The translations under genes were made by a program, and so were the position numbers. Below the pieces are notes generated by a model, which was not told the origin of the DNA, searched no databases, and saw only the letters and a list, made by a program, of their open reading frames with translations. Of a stretch of 64,000 bases of DNA, positions 1-8,608 are shown in pieces. The stretch spans positions 154,963 to 218,962 of the forward strand of contig WJME01000033.1 in assembly GCA_014728115.1 (NCBI GenBank), in the 5' to 3' direction. Source of the DNA: Candidatus Zhuqueibacterota bacterium (GTDB lineage: Bacteria > Zhuqueibacterota > Zhuqueibacteria > Residuimicrobiales > Oceaniaggregativiventaceae). Position 1 is the first letter of the stretch. Each line of letters opens with the position of its first letter.

Positions 1-1
1 T

Positions 2-1012
2 ATTGAAGGGTTTGTAGGTGGTAAAAAAGATGCTCATCAGGCGATTGTCAAAGTGCCGGATGACCGCCTGGAACAGTTGAACGAAATCTATAAACCTAAA
101 AAAAAGACTCTGGCAACTGTGGATTATGTGGACTTGTCCGGGTTGGGCACCAGCACACAGAAAAAAGGTGCATTCAGCGACCAATTTCTGGCTCAAATTC
201 GCATCGTCGATGCCATTTTGATTATCGTCAGAGTCTTTAAAAATGCCCAGGTCATCCATCCTCTGGAAACCATTGACCCGGGACGAGACCTCGATCATGT
301 ACAAGCAGAGTTTATTCTCGCTGATCTCTCTATCATAGAAAACCGTATGGACAGACTGGAGAGACAGATGAAAAGCAAAAAAAATGAACAGGATATGCGG
401 GAATTTGAGCTGTTACAAAGATTCAAAGACGCACTCGAAAACGAGATACCCCTCCGCCAGCTAGAGTTGAGTTCCAATGAGGAGCTCATGGTTCGCGGAT
501 ACCAATTTTTAACCCTCAAACCTTTGCTCATTGTGCCGAATATCGATGAAGATCAAATTTCCGATACTGAAGCGGTGATAAACGATTTGTCGGAATGGCA
601 AGAACCACAAACACGACTGGTGCCCATTTCAGCTCAGATCGAAATGGAAATGCAGCAACTCTCTGAAAGTGAAGCAGAGGTCTTTCGTGATGACCTGGGT
701 ATTACCCATTCTGCCATGGATGTACTCATTCGAGCCTCATATGATCTTCTCGGATTGAATTCTTTTTTCACTGTTGGAGAAGACGAAGTCAGAGCCTGGA
801 CTGTCAGAAATGGCACAAAAGCTCCGGAAGCGGCAGGTGAAATTCACAGTGATATCGAACGCGGATTTATCCGGGCCGAAGTGGTTCATTATGATGAGTT
901 TATCAAGAGAAAATCTCTTGCGGTTTGTCGAACTGACGGTGTCTTGAGGCTTGAAGGCCGGGAGTACACAGTCAGCGACGGGGATATTATCAATTTCAGA
1001 TTTGCGGTCTAG
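2..1012 (+). CDS. ychF: Redox-regulated ATPase/GTPase YchF (OLA1 family), 3' part
   Basis: The reading frame is already open at base 2 and codes through the GTG at 53, so that GTG is an internal Val and the real start lies before the window. The visible part is the C-terminal portion of YchF: the 'IYKPKK' linker, the stretch 'DYVDLSGLG' that follows the G domain, a long helical coiled-coil arm (about residues 85-165 of the visible part) and the C-terminal TGS domain with the family motif 'RAWTVRNGTKAPEAAG' and 'HSDIERGFIRAEV'. YchF is a ribosome-associated P-loop NTPase that prefers ATP. The P-loop itself is outside the window. It is convergent with the sulfatase gene, with about 55 bases between them and no clear terminator. 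Confidence 0.95.
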   Translation: MEGFVGGKKDAHQAIVKVPDDRLEQLNEIYKPKKKTLATVDYVDLSGLGTSTQKKGAFSDQFLAQIRIVDAILIIVRVFKNAQVIHPLETIDPGRDLDHVQAEFILADLSIIENRMDRLERQMKSKKNEQDMREFELLQRFKDALENEIPLRQLELSSNEELMVRGYQFLTLKPLLIVPNIDEDQISDTEAVINDLSEWQEPQTRLVPISAQIEMEMQQLSESEAEVFRDDLGITHSAMDVLIRASYDLLGLNSFFTVGEDEVRAWTVRNGTKAPEAAGEIHSDIERGFIRAEVVHYDEFIKRKSLAVCRTDGVLRLEGREYTVSDGDIINFRFAV

Positions 1013-1067
1013 TGTAAGCTATAGGTGCATACATTCACCAGAATCACCTGGCAAAGATCCGAGGTGG

Positions 1068-2573
1068 CTAACTCATGGGTCTAATATCTTGCCATCCTTT
1101 TCCACCCTTCAGCATAGCAGACAGTCGATTGACTGTCTCTTGCATGCCTGGCAATTCAGCGAGATTTTGATTCTCATGAGGATCTGTCTCGTGGTCGTAT
1201 AACTCTTTGGCTAAAACAGCCCCTGTCTTGTTCCGAGTCCATTCAACATATCGAAATCGATCAGTTTTGATACTAAAAGCCGTCACCACACGCTCGGGAT
1301 CACGCCTGGCGACTTTGGGCCATTGCGTAAAGGCAGCAGGTTTCCAGGGTCTTGATGGCTCTTTGAGCACAGGCACAAGACTGTCACCTTGCAGATGCGC
1401 TGGCAAAGGTAAATGACAAAGGTCACAGAGTGTAGGATAAATGTCCACAAATTCAGCAAACGCTTTTGACCGTCCTTTCGAGTTTTCGAGATAAGGAACT
1501 CTGATAATCATCGGCACATGGGCATCGAGCTCAAAAGGAGTGTGTTTGCACCACATTCCGTGCTCCCCTAACTTCCAGCCATGGTCACCCCAGACAATCA
1601 CAATCGTATTTTCAGCCAAACCATTCTCTTCCAGAGCATCCAATAAACGGCCGATTTGTGCATCGATATAACTTACACATGCATAATATCCATGTTTAAG
1701 CGTTCTGGATAATTCGACAGGCAGCAATTCATTGTCTTTGGGAATTCCCTCATAATTCCGCAATTCGCCAAAGTGGTATGATGTAAAAGATGTAGCGTTT
1801 TGAGGCAGATAAGGATTGTCGGCAGGCGCCAGTTCATCTGGATCGTAAAGATCCCAATAACGTTTCGGAGCATTAAAGGGCAGATGGGGTTTGTGGTAAC
1901 CGACAGCCATGAAAAAGGGGCTTTTCCCGGAAGCCATTTCCTTCATCCTGGCTACGGCCAGGTCTGTTTGCGCACCGTCCGCATAGGCATTATCAGGTAC
2001 GTCAGGAGCCTCGTAGGCAGGTCCTCGTCCGTTACTGTCGCCACCCCGTATTTTGTCATACACTTTAGCATATTCTTTGACCGCCCTGATCGATTCTTTG
2101 GCCAGGTAGCCTCGTCCAACCGCCTCGGTTGCAGGATTTTGCCAGGTATCGCCAAATTGAGTTTCATGATCAATTCTGTGATGATATATCTTTCCGGTAG
2201 CCCAGATAGCATAACCGTGATTTTTCAAGTGTTGATTGAGGGTCAAAACACCCGGCAACAGAGATTCCACTGCATCGCAATTATAGATGTTGGCGTGATC
2301 AGGGCGGTATCCGGTAAGCAGGCTGGCCCTGGAAGCCATGCAAATAGGTTCCTGGCAATAGGCGCGTTCGAAAACCATAGAGGTGGATGCCAAGCGATCC
2401 AAATTGGGAGTTTTAATGGTTTCATTACCATAACAACCCAATTCCGGCCTGAGGTCATCTATAGCAATAAAGAGCACATTGGGGTGTTGTTTCGTCCCGG
2501 AACAACGGGTAAATCCCGTAAGGCCTGCTGCCATCAGTGCAGTGTGTTGTAAAAACTGTCGTCTGGAAATCAT
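1068..2573 (-). CDS. Iduronate-2-sulfatase-like sulfatase, Tat-exported
   Basis: Type I sulfatase of the IDS-like group. It would hydrolyse sulfate esters, probably of a polysaccharide, outside the cytoplasm. The start is the ATG at 2573, six bases after GGAGG; a TTG four codons upstream lies in that ribosome binding site. The N terminus 'ISRRQFLQ' followed by a hydrophobic run is a twin-arginine signal. Metal ligands appear in 'AIDDLRPELGCYG', the formylglycine motif is C78-M-A-S-R82, and 'GYHKPHLPF' and 'WGDHGWKLGEHG' match iduronate-2-sulfatase. The motif has Ala where the usual C-x-P-x-R has Pro, a tolerated variant in this group. About 500 residues is normal length. It lies 50 bases downstream of a sensor kinase gene and is probably co-transcribed with it. 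No formylglycine-generating enzyme is in the window. Confidence 0.92.
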   Translation of the reverse strand: MISRRQFLQHTALMAAGLTGFTRCSGTKQHPNVLFIAIDDLRPELGCYGNETIKTPNLDRLASTSMVFERAYCQEPICMASRASLLTGYRPDHANIYNCDAVESLLPGVLTLNQHLKNHGYAIWATGKIYHHRIDHETQFGDTWQNPATEAVGRGYLAKESIRAVKEYAKVYDKIRGGDSNGRGPAYEAPDVPDNAYADGAQTDLAVARMKEMASGKSPFFMAVGYHKPHLPFNAPKRYWDLYDPDELAPADNPYLPQNATSFTSYHFGELRNYEGIPKDNELLPVELSRTLKHGYYACVSYIDAQIGRLLDALEENGLAENTIVIVWGDHGWKLGEHGMWCKHTPFELDAHVPMIIRVPYLENSKGRSKAFAEFVDIYPTLCDLCHLPLPAHLQGDSLVPVLKEPSRPWKPAAFTQWPKVARRDPERVVTAFSIKTDRFRYVEWTRNKTGAVLAKELYDHETDPHENQNLAELPGMQETVNRLSAMLKGGKGWQDIRPMS

Positions 2574-2623
2574 GCTATCCTCCAAAGGGTCAATCGGTCC
2601 TCCGCATCGAATAAATCAAGAGT

Positions 2624-5600
2624 TTATGCTTTGCGTTCAAGAACTTTCTTTACGGTTTTGTTCAAGACCGCTCCACCATATGGTTTTTGCAGCCAGGCAC
2701 CACCGGTACGGTCGATAATTTTTTGATAGGGTGCAGAGCACTGATTACCGCTGGAAAAGATAATAGAGAGATTCGGGGACATTGACAATAGCTCTTCAGC
2801 ACATTCCGTCCCTGGCAAATCAGGCAACAATGCATCGACGATGGCGATATCGATCTCGTCCTTATGGGCTCTAAATTTCTTTAACGCTTCTTTTGCGTTT
2901 GCCGCTCTTATTACCTGATAACCAAACTGTTTAAGCATCAAGCCATTAATTTCAAGGATATCTTTTTCATCATCGATCAGTAAGACAGTATGGGTTTCGC
3001 TCATTTTTTGATTTTCCTCCTCTTGAATCGTTTCTGCTTGCTGAAAATAGATCGAAAAAATAGTACCCCGGCCTGTAGAAGAGGATACATCGATATAGCC
3101 CCCATGACGCTTGACAATGGCATAAACAGCAGCCAGCCCCAAACCACTGTGATGATCCGGATGGGTGCTAAAAAAGGGTTCAAAGATTCGGCCCAAGACA
3201 GAGGGTTCGATTCCCGTACCATGATCTTTGATCTGAATGACAATATGTTTGGCTGCAAGATTCAAGATGGGACTCGTGTTAGCGTCTGGTTCATAAGGAT
3301 AAATTTGAACATCGACACATCCACCCTCGGGCATTGCTTGCTGAGCATTTTTGAAAAGATAATCAAATGCACGATACAACTGGGCAAAATCTCCATTTAC
3401 CAGACAGGGCCCTGAAAACTCGATGTTATACGTTATCTCATTTCCGAAAAGCATTTGTTGGCTGCTGATCAGCTCATTGAGTAGCAATTTTAAATCCACG
3501 AGCCGAAATTCCGAACACCCTTGCGGATCCAGGTCGACCAATCTCTGATTGTAATTTTGCAGGGATTCCAGTCCGCTATGGATTTCATAAATTTGTCTTT
3601 TGTGACGAGGGTGCAAGTCTGTATCCGTACTCAGCTGGGCTAACAGGTCTCTAATCGTCATCAGTTGGTTTTCGTATTCCTGACTCACTCGGGCAATGGC
3701 CTGCACCACATTGAAAAGCCGGTAGCGGGCAGTGGAATCAGCCGAACGATGGGGTAATTCCAAAACCACACCCCGGACGCCTGCTTTTTTGCCCAGCTTC
3801 ATAAAGGGAAAGATCACACAAAAATTCTTTGGCAGGCGATCATTTTCTGACGGCCAATAGATTTTGACTTGATGATATTCGGATACGGCAAGGCACAGTT
3901 GTCGAAAGTCCTTTTGCTTGGCCATATCAATCAAGGACGGATGTTCTGAAGCATTAAGCTCTTTTTCCAATTCCAGTTCATCGGAAAACTCTAACAGCCA
4001 GGTGTCCTGGGAAGTCCAGATAGATTCTAAAGAACGCGCATCCAGGACATCAGCTGACAAATCCGCAAACGTCCAGCCCAATTGATTATCGGTTCCAACT
4101 TTTTTTATCGTCAGCCTGCTGCGAATCAATTCATCGAAAGGTTTAATAGTGATGTCGAGTTGTTGGTCCTGCCCTTCAGATGCTTTTTGCATTGCCTGCT
4201 TGAGTCTTTGTCGATCCGGTACTTTGCACCAATGGGGTATAATCTCACCCAAAAGAAAGAGTGTTTCCCCACTGGCAAAGAACGGCTTGATAACTTGTTT
4301 AACAATTTTACCTCGTACATCTGTAATAAGCATAACGTCCTGAGCAGCTAACACTTTGACAGGTTTTGCAGTTTCCCTGATGAGCCCTTCACTCTGAGCA
4401 TGGAGGATTTTAATCAAAATGTAATCCTCACCCAGTGACTTATCTTTTGCAAAGTATAGTTGCAAAAGCATGGGCGTTCGATTTGACAGAGTCAGCTCTA
4501 CTGCGTCCGGGGCTGTCAAGGAGTTGAGATCATTTTCTTTTAACCGCATTAACCACTCGTGCCACTGCTCTCCTTGAACGTCAGATAAAAAATCACCAAA
4601 GTCTTTACCGCTCATCGATTTTTCGCTGAGCCCCGTAACCTGTTCAGCTTTGAAATTCCAAAGTTGTATATAACCATGCTGGTCAATAATGAATATGGGA
4701 TCCGGAGCTCCCTGATAAATATCGAGCTGAGAATCAATCGGTTTTGCAGTATTTGGCAGAGTCTTATTGTGTTCCAATTCATTAAAGAGCGTCTGGATAT
4801 CAAATTCTTCATCATCCCCGGGGGCGATTTGGTAAGACTCTACAGGGTCATGAATGGTCTCAAAATGATATTCGAAGCCAATGTGCTCACCCTTTAAATC
4901 GTTCTGTCCATAAATTCTTACCCAGACGGATAGAGTTGACCCATCTTTACATTCGAGAAGAATTTTTTCCTGACCATTCTCATCTCCCTGCTTTAAAGGG
5001 GCAATCTCCTGTGATTGATAAATTACGGTATCCATAACATTTGTGCCAACCAACTCGTCTTTGGAATCAAATTTTAATAATTTTAATGCATGATCGTTGA
5101 CAAAAATGATATTTCCATCCGCAGTGGTGCGTATAATGGCAAAATTCTCAAAGGAATCCTTTTCCTTATTCTGTTTTGATTCGATTTTGGATCGTCCCCA
5201 CCCCGCTTTTAATTGCTGAACAATTTTTTCGAGAAATTGGGTGGCTAAAAGGAACAAATGCCGATCAAGGTGAATAGCGACCGGATCGAAGAGATGATCG
5301 AGATGTTCTTGTCTGCTCTGAAGAAGCTCGAAAACTCTTTTCATGTATCCATCGTAAGGCGTATTAAGCTTGAGAATGGCTATAGCTCCCCAAAAGGTAT
5401 CCTGATATATAATCGGGATCAAAACCCTGGAAAATCTACCTCGTAAAAAAGAGGCAAAAATATAACGGCCATCTTCTAATCCCAATTTTTCAAAATCTTT
5501 TTGAGGTCGCAGTAGTTGGAAAAAGATGCTGTTGTCGGAGGGAATTTCAATATATTCTGAGGGATCGAGTAGAAATTGTCCTTTGGTATCCAAAAAGCAT

Positions 5601-5692
5601 ACATTGACACGGTTTTGTTGGGCGAAACTGTTTTGCAAATGTACCAGAATAGAATCATCGATATAATCTGTCAACAATGCCGTTTGCTGCAT
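2624..5692 (-). CDS. Hybrid sensor kinase-like protein (PocR-like, PAS, HATPase, receiver) without a phospho-acceptor His
   Basis: About 1,022 residues if translation starts at the ATG at 5692 (GAGAG just upstream); the longer reading uses a TTG at 5704. Order: a PocR-like sensory region (about 5-115), a PAS domain (about 180-285), a second PAS domain (about 325-435), a less clear middle, a DHp-like helix region, a HATPase domain with N box ('YLFKNAQQAMPEGG'), G1 ('DHGTGIEP'), F box ('FEPFFST') and G2 ('SGLGLA'), then a receiver domain with 'LIDDEK', the acceptor Asp in 'AIVDALLPD', Ser in 'FSSGN' and Lys in 'LQKPY'. Where the H box 'GIAHDFNN' should be, the sequence reads 'AIARVSQEYENQ', so Arg replaces His. 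No transmembrane segment is evident. A good promoter lies about 110 bases upstream. The sulfatase gene follows. Confidence 0.88.
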   Translation of the reverse strand: MQQTALLTDYIDDSILVHLQNSFAQQNRVNVCFLDTKGQFLLDPSEYIEIPSDNSIFFQLLRPQKDFEKLGLEDGRYIFASFLRGRFSRVLIPIIYQDTFWGAIAILKLNTPYDGYMKRVFELLQSRQEHLDHLFDPVAIHLDRHLFLLATQFLEKIVQQLKAGWGRSKIESKQNKEKDSFENFAIIRTTADGNIIFVNDHALKLLKFDSKDELVGTNVMDTVIYQSQEIAPLKQGDENGQEKILLECKDGSTLSVWVRIYGQNDLKGEHIGFEYHFETIHDPVESYQIAPGDDEEFDIQTLFNELEHNKTLPNTAKPIDSQLDIYQGAPDPIFIIDQHGYIQLWNFKAEQVTGLSEKSMSGKDFGDFLSDVQGEQWHEWLMRLKENDLNSLTAPDAVELTLSNRTPMLLQLYFAKDKSLGEDYILIKILHAQSEGLIRETAKPVKVLAAQDVMLITDVRGKIVKQVIKPFFASGETLFLLGEIIPHWCKVPDRQRLKQAMQKASEGQDQQLDITIKPFDELIRSRLTIKKVGTDNQLGWTFADLSADVLDARSLESIWTSQDTWLLEFSDELELEKELNASEHPSLIDMAKQKDFRQLCLAVSEYHQVKIYWPSENDRLPKNFCVIFPFMKLGKKAGVRGVVLELPHRSADSTARYRLFNVVQAIARVSQEYENQLMTIRDLLAQLSTDTDLHPRHKRQIYEIHSGLESLQNYNQRLVDLDPQGCSEFRLVDLKLLLNELISSQQMLFGNEITYNIEFSGPCLVNGDFAQLYRAFDYLFKNAQQAMPEGGCVDVQIYPYEPDANTSPILNLAAKHIVIQIKDHGTGIEPSVLGRIFEPFFSTHPDHHSGLGLAAVYAIVKRHGGYIDVSSSTGRGTIFSIYFQQAETIQEEENQKMSETHTVLLIDDEKDILEINGLMLKQFGYQVIRAANAKEALKKFRAHKDEIDIAIVDALLPDLPGTECAEELLSMSPNLSIIFSSGNQCSAPYQKIIDRTGGAWLQKPYGGAVLNKTVKKVLERKA

Positions 5693-5799
5693 GGGTTCTC
5701 TCAAAAAATGATTTACAGAGGGTTAGGCACACGTTTTCTTAATTGCCTGTCATGTGACCAAAGCCCTTTTATCAATCCATCCATCGCTTTACAATCTAT

Positions 5800-5828
5800 A
5801 TTATAATGCAAAGAGACAATGCTGTGAA
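5800..5828 (-). promoter_or_regulatory. Sigma-70-type promoter of the hybrid kinase gene
   Basis: On the minus strand TTCACA (5828-5823), a 17-base spacer and TATAAT (5805-5800): five of six and six of six consensus positions at ideal spacing. It sits between the M64 peptidase stop and the kinase start and would drive the kinase and the downstream sulfatase. Confidence 0.7.
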
Positions 5829-5857
5829 TCCGCCCGCCATTCAGGTGTCAAGGCTGG

Positions 5858-7279
5858 TTATTCTATGGTAAAATCGATCATTCGTTCGATTGCTGCCGAA
5901 CATACCGGACAAAATCCTTTTACGGTTTTTGAAAACATAATGCAATCGACAGAAGGACGATACAATCCCTCTGATGCATATCCTGATCCTTCAAATGCAC
6001 CCACAGAAGGATAGCTCGGATCATCCAGGATTTCTTGCATCTCTTGTTTATACTGATTGTATTTTTCTTTATTCGAATAAGATTCAAGAGCCTTTTGGTT
6101 CAGCGAATCAAAGCGGGCTTTTTCCCAAAAAGTAGGGATAGGTGCCCCCGTAGTCATAAACTCTTGCCATTTTACGTTTTCCTCATCCAGGAGGGCTGTT
6201 ACATTGGGTTCCCAGGGCTCGACGTTTTGAGGATAAAAATCGAGGTAGGCGACTGAAGACGAATAATATTCATCACCCAATCCGGCCATAGAATGCCCGA
6301 GTTCATGGACAAAAACATAATCAGCCCACCAGCCGGGCTGATGTTCTCGATCCTGGATTCCGGTATAGCAAGTCGTAAACCAGTTAAAAATTCCTCCACC
6401 ACCATAGCGATCACTATTGACCAGGATCGCTATAAAATCATAAGGGACCAGGGCAGAGATTTCACGCAGTTGTTTATTCTGGGTGGTCAAAACATAGCGT
6501 GGCGAGTCAAGAGAATTAAATGTTGCACCCAATATCGTCTGGCGCCATTTTTCTTTCCTGGGTTCATCGATACCGGAATCTTGAGAAATACTGTGAATTG
6601 TCCAGATATTGAAATCAGTGATCCGTTCTTTAAAGGGTGATACAGAGAACAGCTTATCGACCATATGCTCGGTATCTTGATTAAATTTTTCGAGTTCCCT
6701 TTTGGTATATCCATCGCCGAGAATCAACAGATCGACTTTGGATTGGCAAGGGCCATGATCGATAGTCTTTTTGACTTGAAGGGGGAATTGACTCTTTTCC
6801 CGGTTCACAAATCGAGATTCCGGATCAATGACAGTAGAAAATTTATCAATAAAAACATTTTCATCGTTTCTGACGCTGATCACCAGCTGAACCTCTCTTT
6901 TTGGCAAAGGAAAACGAACGCTTTCATGAAATGTTCTGTAAACACCTTTTTTTGCCTCCTCTGTGGTTTGCCATTCGCCAAAAATTGTACAAAACCCGCG
7001 CGAATAAATAAGCTGATTGGTTTTCAGATCAAATACCTTGACCAGGTACTTGCCCAAATTCAGGGTATCGATCAAATTCGTCTTGCTCGAAGGCCATTCC
7101 CTTTCGATATGAATTTGGTCGAGGCTAAAAATATCGCTTTTATATATTCCTGTGTGGTAATAATCCACTCGCATAGTTGAATCGACGAAAAATGTCTCAA
7201 ACGATGTATCCGCCAGACAGACATTTGTGAATACCAGACTGGTCAAAAAGTAAAGTAATCGTTTCAATATGTCCCTCAT
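5858..7279 (-). CDS. Secreted peptidase M64 (IgA peptidase family) metalloprotease
   Basis: 473 residues with an N-terminal signal peptide (hydrophobic segment about 8-20, likely cleavage after 'VCLA'). The zinc site is H325-E-L-G-H329 followed by 'SMAGLGDEYY', the M64 signature HExxHxxxGLxDEY with D336 as probable third ligand. Other family landmarks follow in order: 'EPNVT', 'GAFEGSGY', 'YRP', and the C-terminal 'FCPVC' pair. Family members are zinc endopeptidases; the immunoglobulin activity of the founding member should not be assumed here. The N-terminal 170 residues form the usual M64 N-domain. The gene has its own promoter, ends before the kinase promoter, and is therefore probably monocistronic. 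Confidence 0.9.
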   Translation of the reverse strand: MRDILKRLLYFLTSLVFTNVCLADTSFETFFVDSTMRVDYYHTGIYKSDIFSLDQIHIEREWPSSKTNLIDTLNLGKYLVKVFDLKTNQLIYSRGFCTIFGEWQTTEEAKKGVYRTFHESVRFPLPKREVQLVISVRNDENVFIDKFSTVIDPESRFVNREKSQFPLQVKKTIDHGPCQSKVDLLILGDGYTKRELEKFNQDTEHMVDKLFSVSPFKERITDFNIWTIHSISQDSGIDEPRKEKWRQTILGATFNSLDSPRYVLTTQNKQLREISALVPYDFIAILVNSDRYGGGGIFNWFTTCYTGIQDREHQPGWWADYVFVHELGHSMAGLGDEYYSSSVAYLDFYPQNVEPWEPNVTALLDEENVKWQEFMTTGAPIPTFWEKARFDSLNQKALESYSNKEKYNQYKQEMQEILDDPSYPSVGAFEGSGYASEGLYRPSVDCIMFSKTVKGFCPVCSAAIERMIDFTIE

Positions 7280-7351
7280 GTTTTACTCTGGAAAATGACT
7301 GGAAGGTGCTTGACTTGTTGCTGATCTCTTGATGATGATGTGCAATAGTTC

Positions 7352-7380
7352 AATATATTGACATTTTGGTTCAAAGTCAA
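7352..7380 (-). promoter_or_regulatory. Sigma-70-type promoter of the M64 peptidase gene
   Basis: Minus strand TTGACT (7380-7375), 17-base spacer, TATATT (7357-7352). Both hexamers match five of six consensus positions. The start codon is about 73 bases downstream of the -10. Confidence 0.65.
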
Positions 7381-7397
7381 CAAATGAACCATAGGAA

Positions 7398-8171
7398 TTA
7401 AGTTTTGTATTTCTTTAGCATATGCGAGATAAAATACCGTGCTGGCGTCTCAAGTCCGATTTCTTGTAAAAAGTCGATATTTTCATATACATTATGGGGA
7501 GGGCCTTGCAATGCAATTTCTCCTTGATTCAATATAATCAAATGGTCGGCATCGAGAGTTTCTTCCGGGAACTGGGTGATAAATACCGTTGACATGGCCT
7601 GGCCATCTACTTTTTCCGCTGGCAGAGACCCAAGAATGGCGAGAATTTCGCGTCTGCTGGCCGGATCGAGTAAAGAGGTGGGTTCATCCAGGACAAGATA
7701 ATGGGGGTGCATGGCCAGGACAGTGGCCAGCGCAAGACGTTGTTTTTCACCTCCAGAGAGGTAATGCGGTGACTGGAATCGATAAGGAGATAACCGAAAG
7801 CGGTTCAACATTTCGTCGACTTGCGCATGCATTGTCTTTTGGTCAACGCCCAAATTTTCCATTCCAAAAGCGATCTCGCGTTCGACGGTAGCCGACACAA
7901 TTTGATTGTCGGGATTTTGAAACACCATTCCCACGCTTTTTCTAATATCGACGAGTTTATCACTTTCACGGGTAGACATTCCATCAACAATTACCTTGCC
8001 GTCGTTCGGAAGCAACAACCCATTTAACAATCGGATCAGAGTGGTTTTACCGGAACCATTTGGACCCATAATTACATATGATTTACCCGGGTGGATTTCA
8101 AGGGATATGGATTCCAGAACCCAGGGATCGTCTGATTTATAACGAAAGGAAACATTTTCCAACTCGATCAT
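7398..8171 (-). CDS. ABC transporter ATP-binding protein, energy-coupling-factor (CbiO/EcfA) type
   Basis: 257 residues, one ATPase domain. Walker A GPNGSGKTT (36-44), Q-loop Q85 in 'MVFQNPDNQIV' (the PDNQ run is typical of ECF/cobalt-type ATPases), signature LSGGEKQ (138-144), Walker B 'YLVLDEPTSLLD' with E163. The switch position reads 'VFITQFPEE', so Gln200 replaces the usual H-loop His. ECF ATPases power vitamin or metal uptake with a T subunit and a substrate-binding S subunit, but neither is in the window and no second ATPase is adjacent. It is the last gene of the operon from ispB, three bases after yjbQ. The substrate cannot be inferred. Confidence 0.88.
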   Translation of the reverse strand: MIELENVSFRYKSDDPWVLESISLEIHPGKSYVIMGPNGSGKTTLIRLLNGLLLPNDGKVIVDGMSTRESDKLVDIRKSVGMVFQNPDNQIVSATVEREIAFGMENLGVDQKTMHAQVDEMLNRFRLSPYRFQSPHYLSGGEKQRLALATVLAMHPHYLVLDEPTSLLDPASRREILAILGSLPAEKVDGQAMSTVFITQFPEETLDADHLIILNQGEIALQGPPHNVYENIDFLQEIGLETPARYFISHMLKKYKT

Positions 8172-8174
8172 TTC

Positions 8175-8594
8175 TCAGACACCCGTAAATTGAATGACAA
8201 TACTTCGGTTACGGGCTCTATTATCCATGTCGATCAGGATGAGTTGTTGCCATGTACCGAGCAAAAAGCGACCTTTTGCAAAGGGGATCATCAAAGAAGG
8301 GCCGAGTAGTGAGGCTCTGATATGAGAATGGCCATTTCCATCCCCCCATGTCGCATCATGGGCATAATCTATCGATTCCGGCACCAGACGTTCGAGGGCG
8401 GTACCGATGTCTTTGATCAAACCGGGTTCGAATTCTATGGTGGTCAGGGCAGCAGTTGATCCTGAGACAAAAAGCAGAGCATGCCCTTCCGACAATCCAC
8501 TATTATCCAAAGCGTGTGTTGCTTCACCGGTCAGATCCAATACATGACCATGACCATTGGTAGCAACAGTGATAGAGTCTGTTTTGATCTGCAT
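8175..8594 (-). CDS. yjbQ: YjbQ/UPF0047 family protein
   Basis: 139 residues, the full length of the family. Landmarks: 'GHALLFVSGSTAALTTIEFEPGL', where the conserved Ser/Thr-rich and Glu residues lie, 'YAHDATWGDGNGHSHIRASLLG' with the conserved histidines, and 'GTWQQLILIDMDNRARNRSI' near the C terminus. The E. coli homologue has weak thiamin phosphate synthase activity; the physiological role is not settled, so only family membership is claimed. It lies between pfkB-like and ABC ATPase genes with gaps of 14 and 3 bases, so it is translated from the same message. Confidence 0.92.
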   Translation of the reverse strand: MQIKTDSITVATNGHGHVLDLTGEATHALDNSGLSEGHALLFVSGSTAALTTIEFEPGLIKDIGTALERLVPESIDYAHDATWGDGNGHSHIRASLLGPSLMIPFAKGRFLLGTWQQLILIDMDNRARNRSIVIQFTGV

Positions 8595-8608
8595 GCAGAT
8601 CCTTTAAT

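Noticed and set aside
1800..2552. 250-codon plus-strand frame
   Set aside because: Lies wholly inside the sulfatase gene on the other strand and shows no recognisable domain.
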